From the NCBI RefSeq assembly GCF_003182485.1, contig NZ_QGTX01000001.1, forward strand, positions 3,868,001 to 3,932,000: DNA of 64,000 bases, in the 5' to 3' direction. The notes under the pieces were generated by a model, which saw only the letters and a program-made list of their open reading frames with translations, made no database searches and had not been told where the DNA came from. This document shows positions 34,170 to 42,171 of the stretch, piece by piece. The stretch comes from Geodermatophilus normandii (lineage in GTDB: Bacteria > Actinomycetota > Actinomycetes > Mycobacteriales > Geodermatophilaceae). Position numbers and translations under genes: made by a program. The stretch's first letter is position 1. Each line of letters starts with the position of its first letter.

Positions 34170-35513
34170 TCAGCGCTGCGGGCCGATGCCGTTCTCGTTC
34201 AGGCCCTGGATGATCCGCGAGGACTCCTCGAACCCGATGACGACGATGCCGTCGGGGTTGAGGTCCACCATCTGCTGGACCTCGGAGTCGAAGTTCGCGG
34301 CGTTCGGGTCGTAGGTGATGCTCACGACCTGGTCCTCGGCCAGACCACCGGCGAGCAGGTTCTCGACGGTGTTCTCGGCAAGCCCGGTGCCGTAGGGGTC
34401 GTTGCGGGCGAGGATGCCGACGGTGTTGTTGCCGTCCTCGGCGAGCAGGTCGGCCAGGGCGCGGGCCTGCAGGACGTCCGGCGGGGCGGTGCGGAAGTAC
34501 AGACCGTTGTCGTTGTAGGTCGTGAACTGGTCCGACGTGTTGGCCGGGCTGATCTGCATGACACCGGCACCGGTGATGCGGTCGATCACGTTGAGGCTCA
34601 CGCCCGAGGACGCTGCACCGACGATCGCGTTGACGCCGGCCTGCAGCAGGCGGTCGACGGTCTGCGTCGCGGTGTCGGTCGTGGCGTCGCCCGAGTCACC
34701 CTCCTCGAGGCGGACGTCCTGACCGAGGACGCCACCGGCGGCGTTGATCTCCTGGACCGCCAGCTTGGCGCCGGCGACCTCCGGGGGGCCGAGGAAGGCG
34801 AGGTCACCGGTCAGCGGCAGCAGCGTGCCGATGACGAGCGGCTCGGGGCTGGTGGTGCCGGGGGCCGCGGGGGCCGGACCCTCGTCGGTGGTGGCGTTGG
34901 CCTCGTCGCCCGCGAGGACGAACTGGGTCAGCGAGTCGTCGATCGTGTTGTCGTCGCCGAACTGCTGGATGCCGAAGCTCGCGGCGGCCGGCTCACCGGC
35001 GTCCACGAAGGCCAGCGGGCCGCTGACGCCGTCGTAGTCGGGGTTGCCCCCGGCGTTGACGATGTCGAGGCAGGCCTGCAGTGCGTCACACTTCTCGCCG
35101 CCGGTGGTGACGCCGTTGACGTAGGCCTTGAAGACGTTGGCGTCGTTGGTACCGGCCAGCTGCGCGGCCAGCGCGGTGATCACGACGGCGTCGTAGGTCT
35201 CACCGGCGTAGTTGAACGTGTTCCCCAGGTTCGGGTCGACCGCCAGCAGCCGCTCGGTGAAGTCACCGGCCAGCTCGGTGAGCGGCAGCGTGCCCTTCAT
35301 GCCGGCCAGGGCACCCTGCTCCTCGAAGTCCTCCCCGAGGGTGGAGCCCATGTTGCCGTCGGTGCCGTAGATGTTGACCTGCTTCTCGCCGCCACCCGCG
35401 GCGGCGTCGCCGCCCGAGCCGCTGCCGCTGTCGTCGCCGCCACCGCAGGCGGTGAGGGCGACGAGCGCGGCGGAGGTGACGGCGATGCTGCGGGCGTAGG
35501 TACGCGTGCGCAT
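34170..35513 (-). CDS. LivK-type substrate-binding lipoprotein with circularly permuted domain order
   Basis: Extracytoplasmic receptor for a branched-chain amino acid type importer, 447 residues, with signal peptide and lipobox LTAC (C23). The order of the fold is unusual. Residues 44-202 (VNIYGTDGNMGS, AGETYDAVVITALAA, DGVSGPLAFVDAG, IDDSLTQFVLAG) match the segment that normally ends LivK-like proteins. After a linker (203-225), residues 226-447 hold the normal start (LVIGTLLPLTGDLAFLGPPE), the middle (SPANTSDQFT, ILARNDPYGTG) and stop at NGIGPQR, exactly where the normal chain would continue into KQVYGTDG-like sequence. Total length is normal, so no part is lost. It faces the livHMGF operon convergently. 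ATG at 35513 has GGGAG upstream. Confidence 0.88.
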   Translation of the reverse strand: MRTRTYARSIAVTSAALVALTACGGGDDSGSGSGGDAAAGGGEKQVNIYGTDGNMGSTLGEDFEEQGALAGMKGTLPLTELAGDFTERLLAVDPNLGNTFNYAGETYDAVVITALAAQLAGTNDANVFKAYVNGVTTGGEKCDALQACLDIVNAGGNPDYDGVSGPLAFVDAGEPAAASFGIQQFGDDNTIDDSLTQFVLAGDEANATTDEGPAPAAPGTTSPEPLVIGTLLPLTGDLAFLGPPEVAGAKLAVQEINAAGGVLGQDVRLEEGDSGDATTDTATQTVDRLLQAGVNAIVGAASSGVSLNVIDRITGAGVMQISPANTSDQFTTYNDNGLYFRTAPPDVLQARALADLLAEDGNNTVGILARNDPYGTGLAENTVENLLAGGLAEDQVVSITYDPNAANFDSEVQQMVDLNPDGIVVIGFEESSRIIQGLNENGIGPQR

Positions 35514-35663
35514 CCAGCAACTCCCAGTTGTCGTACGTCGGTCCGGCGGGCTCCGGGCGTGCCGGGGCCCCGTCAGTCCGCAGAACGTAACTGCTGGGTC
35601 CGGGGATGGATGCGGGTCGTGGGAGACCGTGATGGGGTCGTGACCTGGCCTGTTCCGCCTGGG

Positions 35664-36278
35664 TTACGCGTTCCCCCGGGAGGGTGCACCCTCCGCAGGA
35701 GCCCCGTCCGAGGCCAGGATCCTCTCCGCGAGGGCCTTCATCGACGTCCGGTCGTTCATGGCGGTGCGCTGGATCCAGCGGAACGCCTCGGCCTCGGTCA
35801 TCCCCTGCTCGGCCATGAGCCGGCCCTTGGCCTTCTCGACCACCTTGCGGGCCTCGAGGCGCTCCTCGAGCGTCCGGACCTCGCCGTCGAGGGCGGCCAT
35901 CTCGGTGAAGCGCGCGCGGGCGACCTCGATCGCCGGCACGAGGTCGTTCTTGCTGAACGGCTTGACCAGGTAGGCCATGGCGCCGGCGTCGCGGGCCCGC
36001 TCGACCAGCTCGCGCTGGCTGAAGGCGGTGAGCACGATGACCGGGGCGATGCGGGCGGAGGCGATCTGCTCGGCGGCGGCCAGCCCGTCGAGGACCGGCA
36101 TCTGGATGTCGAGGATGACCAGGTCGGGCGTCAGCTCGCGCGCGCGGTCGACGGCGGCCTGCCCGTCCCCCGCCTCGGCGACGACGACGTACCCCTCCTC
36201 CTCCAGCATCTCCTTGAGGTCGAGGCGGATCAGTGCCTCGTCCTCGGCGATGAGGACCCGGGTCGGCTCGCTGCTCAC
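35664..36278 (-). CDS. pdtaR: Response regulator with ANTAR RNA-binding domain
   Basis: 204-residue regulator. The receiver domain has the acidic pocket (AEDE), phospho-acceptor D57 in LVILDIQMP and K in YLVKPFS. The ANTAR domain (about 134-190) has LEARKVVEKAKGRLMAEQGMTEAEAFRWIQRTAMNDRTSM. ANTAR proteins bind paired RNA hairpins and prevent termination. PdtaR of mycobacteria pairs with a PdtaS kinase encoded elsewhere; no kinase is next to it here. GTG at 36278 follows TAGGCT by 7 bases, so the mRNA is probably leaderless. Confidence 0.93.
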   Translation of the reverse strand: MSSEPTRVLIAEDEALIRLDLKEMLEEEGYVVVAEAGDGQAAVDRARELTPDLVILDIQMPVLDGLAAAEQIASARIAPVIVLTAFSQRELVERARDAGAMAYLVKPFSKNDLVPAIEVARARFTEMAALDGEVRTLEERLEARKVVEKAKGRLMAEQGMTEAEAFRWIQRTAMNDRTSMKALAERILASDGAPAEGAPSRGNA

Positions 36279-36285
36279 GCGCAGG

Positions 36286-36291
36286 AGCCTA
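36286..36291 (-). promoter_or_regulatory. -10 element of pdtaR
   Basis: TAGGCT on the minus strand with exactly 7 bases to the GTG at 36278. Confidence 0.55.
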
Positions 36292-36320
36292 GCGACGACG
36301 GCTGGGAGTGGCTGCCCGGC

Positions 36321-36326
36321 TACGCT
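36321..36326 (+). promoter_or_regulatory. Candidate -10 element of tRNA-Leu
   Basis: TACGCT 28 bases before the mature tRNA 5' end; no good -35. Confidence 0.3.
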
Positions 36327-36354
36327 GGCCGGGCCGTGACCTCGGTCGCGGCGG

Positions 36355-36428
36355 GCCCCCGTACCCCAATCGGCAGAGGGAGCGGATTCAAAACCCGCGC
36401 AGTGTGCGTTCGAGTCGCACCGGGGGCA
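36355..36428 (+). tRNA. tRNA with anticodon CAA (Leu), without the long variable arm
   Basis: 74-nt cloverleaf: acceptor GCCCCCG/CGGGGGC, class-II-like D-arm (CCCCAATCGGCAGAGGG), anticodon arm GCGGA-TTCAAAA-CCCGC giving CAA, and T-arm GTGCG-TTCGAGT-CGCAC. The variable region is only about 5 nt, although leucine tRNAs normally carry a long arm (total 82-88 nt), and the last anticodon-stem pair is A-C. A tRNA-Leu gene lies in the same pdtaR-polA neighbourhood in mycobacteria, from memory. Confidence 0.82.
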
Positions 36429-36606
36429 CCGTGTTCTTGGTCGTCCTACCGGACGACACCGCGACCAGGTGCCGTCCCGGCCTGCACTGAGCCGTCACCG
36501 GCCCTCGTCGCGGAGGCCTCCGGCCCCCACTCCTCGGACCGCCTCGCAGGGCGGCTCACCGGGTCGTCGTCCCGAGTGGCCGCGTCGGCACCCGGTCGCC
36601 ACCGCA

Positions 36607-36612
36607 TACGGT
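36607..36612 (+). promoter_or_regulatory. -10 element of the PLP decarboxylase gene
   Basis: TACGGT with exactly 7 bases to the GTG at 36620. Confidence 0.55.
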
Positions 36613-36619
36613 GATCGGC

Positions 36620-38242
36620 GTGAGCGAGCCCGTGCCCCACATGACACCCGAGCAGTTCCGGCAGCACGGTCACGAGGTGGTCGACTGGATCGCCGACTAC
36701 TGGTCGCGCATCGAGTCCTTCCCCGTCCGCTCGCGGGTCTCCCCCGGCGACGTCCGCGCCGCGCTGCCGCCGTCGGCGCCCGAGCGGGGCGAGCCCTTCT
36801 CGGCCGTCCTCGCCGACCTCGAGCGGGTCGTGCTGCCGGGCGTCACCCACTGGCAGCACCCGGGGTTCCTCGCCTACTTCCCCGCCAACACCTCCGGCCC
36901 GTCGGTGCTCGGCGACCTCCTCTCGGCCGGCCTCGGCGTCCAGGGCATGTCCTGGGTGACCAGCCCGGCGGCCACCGAGCTCGAGCAGCACGTCATGGAC
37001 TGGCTGGCCGAGCTGCTCGGGCTGCCGGCGGCCTTCCGCTCCACCGGGACCGGCGGCGGGGTCGTGCAGGACTCGAGCTCCGGGGCCAACCTGGTCGCGC
37101 TGCTGGCGGCCCTGCACCGGGCCAGCGGCGGGGCCACCGTCCGGCACGGGGTGCTGCCGGAGGAGTACACGGTCTACGTCTCCTCGGAGACGCACTCCTC
37201 GATGGAGAAGGCCGTGCGGATCGCCGGGCTCGGCACCGACGCCGTCCGGATCGTCGAGGTCGACGGCGACCTCGCCATGCGCCCCGCCGCGCTGGCGGCC
37301 CGGCTGGAGCGCGACACCGCCCGCGGGTACCGGCCGGTGCTCGTCTGCGCCACGGTCGGGACGACGTCGACCACGGCGATCGACCCGCTCGCCGAGATCG
37401 GGCCGATCTGCCAGAGGTACGGCGCCTGGCTGCACGTGGACGCCGCCTACGCCGGCGTCAGCGCCGTCGCCCCGGAGCTGCGGGCCCTGCAGGCCGGCGT
37501 CGAGGAGGCCGACAGCTACACCACCGACGCGCACAAGTGGCTGCTCACCGGGTTCGACGCGACGTTGTTCTGGGTGGCCGACCGCGCGGCGCTGACCGGG
37601 GCGCTGGCGATCCTGCCCGAGTACCTGCGCAACGCCGCGACCGACGCCGGATCCGTCGTCGACTACCGGGACTGGCAGGTCGAGCTCGGCCGCCGCTTCC
37701 GCGCGCTGAAGCTGTGGGCGGTGGTGCGCTGGTACGGCGCCGAGGGGCTGCGCGCGCACGTCCGCTCCGGGGTCGCGCTGGCACAGGAGCTCGCCGGCTG
37801 GGCCGCCGCCGACGACCGCTTCGACGTCGCCACGCCGCACCCGCTGTCGCTGGTGTGCCTGAAGCCCCGGTGGCCGGCCGACGTGGACGCCGACGTCGCC
37901 ACCATGACCCTGCTCGAGCGGCTCAACGACGGCGGCGAGGTCTACCTCACCCACACCGCCGTGGGCGGCTCGGTGGTCCTGCGGGTGGCCGTCGGCGCGC
38001 CGACGACGACCCGGGTGCACGTCGAGCGGGCCTGGGCGCTGCTGTGCGAGGGCCACGACTGGCTGGCGGCCGACTTCGCCGAGCAGGCCGCCGAGCGGGC
38101 GCGGGCCGAGGCCGAGCGCAAGGACGCCGAGCGCCGGGCGGCCGAGGAGGAGGCCGCGCGCCGCCACGCCCGCGAGCAGGAGGCCGCCGGCGCCGGGACC
38201 GACCCGGAGGCGGTGGCGGCTACTCCCCCAGTGACCGGATGA
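36620..38242 (+). CDS. Pyridoxal-phosphate dependent aromatic amino acid decarboxylase family
   Basis: Group II decarboxylase (DDC/TyrDC family) that removes CO2 from an aromatic amino acid. The 540 residues start with EQFRQHGHEVVDWIADYW, then HPGFLAYFPAN, WVTSPAATELE, TGGGVVQDSSSGANL, LHVDAAYAG and the cofactor lysine K306 in TTDAHKWLLTGFD. The last 70 residues are an added charged A/E/R-rich coiled coil. GTG at 36620 is chosen over GTG at 36611 because it has a TACGGT-N7 leaderless promoter. Its 3' end overlaps tesB by 23 bases tail to tail. The exact amino acid is not resolved. Confidence 0.88.
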   Translation: MSEPVPHMTPEQFRQHGHEVVDWIADYWSRIESFPVRSRVSPGDVRAALPPSAPERGEPFSAVLADLERVVLPGVTHWQHPGFLAYFPANTSGPSVLGDLLSAGLGVQGMSWVTSPAATELEQHVMDWLAELLGLPAAFRSTGTGGGVVQDSSSGANLVALLAALHRASGGATVRHGVLPEEYTVYVSSETHSSMEKAVRIAGLGTDAVRIVEVDGDLAMRPAALAARLERDTARGYRPVLVCATVGTTSTTAIDPLAEIGPICQRYGAWLHVDAAYAGVSAVAPELRALQAGVEEADSYTTDAHKWLLTGFDATLFWVADRAALTGALAILPEYLRNAATDAGSVVDYRDWQVELGRRFRALKLWAVVRWYGAEGLRAHVRSGVALAQELAGWAAADDRFDVATPHPLSLVCLKPRWPADVDADVATMTLLERLNDGGEVYLTHTAVGGSVVLRVAVGAPTTTRVHVERAWALLCEGHDWLAADFAEQAAERARAEAERKDAERRAAEEEAARRHAREQEAAGAGTDPEAVAATPPVTG

Positions 38243-39095
38243 GCCCCTCCTGGGCCACCGTGGCCACGTGCCGGCCGTCGGCGGTCCAGATGCTGCCGAA
38301 GCACAGCGCGCGGCCCTCGGAGGCGGCCGGGCTGTCGGTCTCGTAGAGGAACCACTCGTCGGCGCGGACCGGCGCGTGGAACCAGATGGCGTGGTCGAGG
38401 CTGGCACCGACGTAGCGCCCGCCCCACCCGCCGCCGACCCGTGCCAGACCGGCCGACAGCAGCGTCAGGTCGCTGACGAAGGTGAGCGCCGCGGCGTGCA
38501 CGCCGGCGTCGTCGGGGAGCCTCCCGGCCACCCGGAACCACGCGTGCGACTGGGTGTGCGGCGGGGACTTCGGATCGGGGGCGAAGGGGTTCACCAGCGG
38601 CCGCTGCTCCACCGCCCGGCTGATCTCCAGGGCCGGGGCGGCCAGCTCGCCGTACCCCGCGGCGTGGTCGGCCAGTGTGCGCAGCTCGTCGGGGCCGGGC
38701 ACCTCCGGCATCGGCCGGGCGTGGGTGACGACGGCCGGCTCGCCGGCGTGGAAGTCCGCCGTCAGCGCGAAGACGGCGACGTCCTCACCGCGGCGCTGCT
38801 GGCAGGCGATGACCCGGCGGGTGGAGAAGGACCGGCCGTCGCGGATCCGCTCGACGGTGTAGCGCAGCTCCTCGTTCGGGTCGCCGGGCCGCAGGAAGTA
38901 CGAGTGCAGCGAGTGCACGCCGCGGCCGCCGGGCACCGTGCGCGCCGCCGCCATGAGCGCCTGCCCGGCCACCTGGCCGCCGAAGATGCGCTGCAGCCTG
39001 GTGGTGGGGGTCTGCCCGACGAAGACGCCCGGCGAGCGCTCCTCGAGGTCCAGGACACCCATCAGCGCGGCGGCCTGGGTCTCCCCCGCGGTCAC
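38220..39095 (-). CDS. tesB: Acyl-CoA thioesterase II
   Basis: Double-hotdog thioesterase that hydrolyses medium and long acyl-CoAs. The 291 residues have GVFVGQTPTTRLQRIFGGQVAGQALMAA at the N-terminus, VHSLHSYFLRPGDP, and in the second half LDHAIWFHAPVRADEWFLYETDSPAASEGRAL with HVATVAQEGLIR. GTG at 39095 overlaps the pyk stop (GTGA) and is preferred over the ATG at 39062. The pyk-tesB order is the same as in mycobacteria (Rv1617-Rv1618). Confidence 0.93.
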   Translation of the reverse strand: MTAGETQAAALMGVLDLEERSPGVFVGQTPTTRLQRIFGGQVAGQALMAAARTVPGGRGVHSLHSYFLRPGDPNEELRYTVERIRDGRSFSTRRVIACQQRRGEDVAVFALTADFHAGEPAVVTHARPMPEVPGPDELRTLADHAAGYGELAAPALEISRAVEQRPLVNPFAPDPKSPPHTQSHAWFRVAGRLPDDAGVHAAALTFVSDLTLLSAGLARVGGGWGGRYVGASLDHAIWFHAPVRADEWFLYETDSPAASEGRALCFGSIWTADGRHVATVAQEGLIRSLGE

Positions 39096-40507
39096 GAGTC
39101 CGTGCCGACTTCGTGCACCCGGATGAGGTTCGTCGAGCCGACCGTGTTCGGCGGGCTGCCGGCGACGACGACGACGCGGTCGCCGACCTTGAGCCGGCCG
39201 ATCGACAGCAGCGAGAAGTCCACCTGCTCGACCATGTCGTCGGTGTGCTCCACCGAGGGCACGAGGAAGGTCTCCACGCCCCACGACAGCGCCAGCAGGC
39301 TGCGCACCCGGCCGTCGACGGTGAAGGCCAGCAGCGGCTGGCGGGGGTGCAGCGCGGCCAGGCGGCGGGCGGTCTCGCCGGTCTGGGTGAACGTGCACAG
39401 CGCCTTGACCTCGAGCGCCTCGCCGATGTCCTTGGCGGCGCGCACGATGGCGCCCGAACGGGAGCGGGAGCGGCGGTTGAGGTCCGGCACCCGCACGTCG
39501 TCGCTCTCGACGGCGTCGATGATCCGCTCCATCGTGCGCACCGCCGCGATCGGGAAGCGGCCGACCGAGGTCTCGCCCGACAGCATCACCGCGTCGGCGC
39601 CGTCGAGGACGGCGTTGGCGACGTCGGAGGCCTCGGCGCGGGTGGGCCGGGAGTTGGTGATCATCGACTCGAGCATCTGGGTGGCCACGATGACCGGCTT
39701 GTTGCGCTCGCGGGCGGCCTGGACGGCGCGCTTCTGCACCAGCGGGACCTGCTCGAGCGGCAGCTCCACGCCGAGGTCGCCGCGGGCCACCATCACGCCG
39801 TCGAAGGCCTCCACGATGGCCTCGAGGTTGGCCACCGCCTCGGGCTTCTCCAGCTTGGCGATCACCGGGACGAAGACGTCCTCCTGCCGCATGATGTCGC
39901 GGACCAGCTCGACGTCGGCCGGCGAGCGGACGAACGACAGCGCGATGAAGTCGACCGACAGGTGCAGGGCGAAGCGGAGGTCCTCCTCGTCCTTCTCCGA
40001 CAGGGCGGGGACGCTGACGGCGACGCCGGGCAGCGACAGGCCCTTGTTGTTGGAGACCTCGCCGCCCTCGACGACCAGGCACCACACGTCGGGGCCGTCG
40101 ACGGCGACCACCGACAGGGCGAGCTTGCCGTCGTCGACCAGCAGCCGGTCGCCGACGCGGGCGTCGTTGGCCAGGCCCTTGTAGGTGGTGGAGACCCGCT
40201 CGGCGGTGCCCGGCACGTCCTCGACGGTGACGCAGACCCGGCTGCCGGTGGCCCAGTGGACCGGGCCGTCGGCGAAGGTGCCGAGCCGGATCTTGGGCCC
40301 CTGCAGGTCGGCCAGGACGGCGACGGCGTGCCCGGTGGTGTCGGAGGCCTTGCGCACGTTGCGGTAGGCGGCCTCGTGGTCGGCGTGCGCCCCGTGGCTG
40401 AAGTTGAGCCTGGCCACGTCCATCCCCGACTCGACCAGGGCGGTGATCTGCTCGAGGGAGCTGGTGGCCGGGCCGAGGGTGCAGACAATCTTCGCGCGGC
40501 GGGACAT
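39092..40507 (-). CDS. pyk: Pyruvate kinase
   Basis: Final glycolytic step, phosphoenolpyruvate to pyruvate with ATP. The 471-residue protein starts MSRRAKIVCTLGPATSS and has RLNFSHGAHADH, LADLQGPKIRLG, VDFIALSFVRSPADV, PVIAKLEKPEAVANLE, MVARGDLGVELP and ATQMLESMITNSRPTRAE, plus the C-terminal allosteric domain. ATG at 40507 follows TAGCGT by 7 bases and has no ribosome site, so translation is probably leaderless. Coupled to tesB. Confidence 0.96.
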   Translation of the reverse strand: MSRRAKIVCTLGPATSSLEQITALVESGMDVARLNFSHGAHADHEAAYRNVRKASDTTGHAVAVLADLQGPKIRLGTFADGPVHWATGSRVCVTVEDVPGTAERVSTTYKGLANDARVGDRLLVDDGKLALSVVAVDGPDVWCLVVEGGEVSNNKGLSLPGVAVSVPALSEKDEEDLRFALHLSVDFIALSFVRSPADVELVRDIMRQEDVFVPVIAKLEKPEAVANLEAIVEAFDGVMVARGDLGVELPLEQVPLVQKRAVQAARERNKPVIVATQMLESMITNSRPTRAEASDVANAVLDGADAVMLSGETSVGRFPIAAVRTMERIIDAVESDDVRVPDLNRRSRSRSGAIVRAAKDIGEALEVKALCTFTQTGETARRLAALHPRQPLLAFTVDGRVRSLLALSWGVETFLVPSVEHTDDMVEQVDFSLLSIGRLKVGDRVVVVAGSPPNTVGSTNLIRVHEVGTDS

Positions 40508-40514
40508 GGGGAGA

Positions 40515-40520
40515 ACGCTA
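40515..40520 (-). promoter_or_regulatory. -10 element of pyk
   Basis: TAGCGT on the minus strand with 7 bases to the ATG at 40507. Confidence 0.55.
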
Positions 40521-40546
40521 GTGGGCTGCCCACCGCCGCACGGACA

Positions 40547-40583
40547 GGGGCCGGGCCCCGCGGGTGTCGCGGGGCCCGGCCCC
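40547..40583 (-). terminator. Terminator of gltD
   Basis: 16-bp perfect stem (ggggccgggccccgcg and complement), loop ggtgt, 25 bases past gltD. Confidence 0.8.
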
Positions 40584-40608
40584 CGGCCGGTCGGAGTGGT
40601 CGCGCCCG

Positions 40609-42096
40609 TTACCGGAGGGCGACCGCCGTCGGCGTGACCGGGCGCGGCAGCATCGAGCTGCCGGTCAGGTACGTGTCGACGGCGCCGGCGGCCGCGCGGC
40701 CCTCGGCGATGGCCCACACGATCAGCGACTGGCCGCGGCCGGCGTCCCCGGCCACGAACACCCCGGGCACGGAGGACATGAACTCGTCGTCGCGGGCGAC
40801 GTTGCCGCGCCCGTCGACGTCGACGCCGAGCGCCTCGACCAGGCCCTCGCGCTGCACGCCGGTGAAGCCCATCGCCAGCAGCACCAGCTGGGCGGGGAGC
40901 TCGCGCTCGGTGCCCTCGATCTTCTGGAACCGGCCGTCGACCCGCTCGACCTCGTGGACGACCAGCGCGCGCACGCGGCCCTCGTCGTCGCCGAGGAAGC
41001 GCTCGGTGTTGACCGAGTAGAGCCGCTCGCCGCCCTCCTCGTGGGCCGAGGACACCCGCATCACCATCGGGTAGGTGGGCCAGGGGTTGCCCTCGGCCCG
41101 CTTGTCCGGCGGCGCCGGCATGATCTCCAGCTGCGTGACCGAGCGGGCGCCCTGGCGGTGCGAGGTGCCCAGGCAGTCCGCGCCGGTGTCGCCGCCGCCG
41201 ATGATGACGACGTCCTTGCCCCGGGCGGTGATCGGCGGGTCGTCGAGCTCGCCGAGCGCCTGCCGGTTGCCGAAGGGCAGGAACTCCATGGCGAGGTGGA
41301 TGCCGTCGAGCTCCCGTCCGGGGGCGGGCAGGTCGCGGCCGACGGTCGCGCCCGCGGCGATCACGACGGCGTCGTACTCGCCGCGCAGCTGCTCGGCCGA
41401 CAGGTCGCCCTCGCCGGAGCCGCCGACCTCGACGCCGGTGACGAAGCGGGTGCCCTCGGCGCGCATCTGGTCCAGCCGCCGGTCGAGGACGGCCTTCTCC
41501 ATCTTGAACTCGGGGATGCCGTAGCGGAGCAGCCCGCCGACCCGGTCGGCCCGCTCGAAGACGGTCACGTCGTGCCCGGCGCGGGTGAGCTGCTGGGCGG
41601 CGGCCAGGCCGGCCGGGCCGGACCCGACGACGGCGACCTTGCGGCCGGTGCGCTCGGCCGGCGTCTGCGGCTCGACGTAGCCGTGCTCGAAGGCCTGGTC
41701 GATGATCTCCCACTCGATCTGCTTGATCGTGACCGGGGAGTCCTGCAGGTTCAGCACGCACGCGCCCTCGCACGGCGCGGGACACAGCTTCCCGGTGAAC
41801 TCCGGGAAGTTGTTGGTGGCGTGCAGCCGCTCGATGGCGTCGCGCCAGTCGTCGCGGCGGGCGAGGTCGTTCCACTCCGGGATCAGGTTGCCCAGCGGGC
41901 AGCCGTGGTGGCAGAAGGGGATGCCGCAGTCCATGCACCGCGCGGCCTGCTGGCGCAGCGCGGCGACCGGGTAGACGCCGTCCTCACCGTTCTGCCGGGT
42001 GAGGTAGACGTCCTTCCAGTCCAGGATCCGGACGTCGACCGGCCGCCGGGGCGGCAGGGCCCGCTCGTACTTCAGGAACCCCGTGGAGTCAGCCAC
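40609..42096 (-). CDS. gltD: Glutamate synthase (NADPH) small subunit
   Basis: Beta subunit of glutamate synthase; it takes electrons from NADPH through FAD and iron-sulfur clusters to GltB. The 495 residues have the N-terminal ferredoxin-like cysteines CMDCGIPFCHHGCPLGN and CPAPCEGACVLN, the FAD site VAVVGSGPAGLAAAQQL, the NADPH site VVIIGGGDTGADCLGT and the FVAGDAGRGQSLIVWAI end. GTG at 42096 has GGAGG 8 bases upstream. The start region is a near copy of the gltB 3' end. Transcribed after gltB. Confidence 0.95.
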   Translation of the reverse strand: MADSTGFLKYERALPPRRPVDVRILDWKDVYLTRQNGEDGVYPVAALRQQAARCMDCGIPFCHHGCPLGNLIPEWNDLARRDDWRDAIERLHATNNFPEFTGKLCPAPCEGACVLNLQDSPVTIKQIEWEIIDQAFEHGYVEPQTPAERTGRKVAVVGSGPAGLAAAQQLTRAGHDVTVFERADRVGGLLRYGIPEFKMEKAVLDRRLDQMRAEGTRFVTGVEVGGSGEGDLSAEQLRGEYDAVVIAAGATVGRDLPAPGRELDGIHLAMEFLPFGNRQALGELDDPPITARGKDVVIIGGGDTGADCLGTSHRQGARSVTQLEIMPAPPDKRAEGNPWPTYPMVMRVSSAHEEGGERLYSVNTERFLGDDEGRVRALVVHEVERVDGRFQKIEGTERELPAQLVLLAMGFTGVQREGLVEALGVDVDGRGNVARDDEFMSSVPGVFVAGDAGRGQSLIVWAIAEGRAAAGAVDTYLTGSSMLPRPVTPTAVALR

Positions 42097-42171
42097 GTGC
42101 GGCCTCCATGGTCTCTAGGCGAGGGAAGTTGCAGGGTCGGGGGCGCGAGTCAGCCACGGGCTGCCTCCATG
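42086..42171. repeat. Duplicated 25-bp segment at the gltB-gltD junction
   Basis: 42086-42110 and 42147-42171 match at 23 of 25 bases, 61 bp apart. The right copy is the gltB end (M-E-A-A-R-G-stop); the left copy supplies the ribosome site and GTG start of gltD. Confidence 0.8.

Noticed and set aside
34170-35513. Two broken binding-protein fragments rather than one gene
   Set aside because: One continuous frame with start, signal peptide, in-frame linker and stop, and total length normal for the family.
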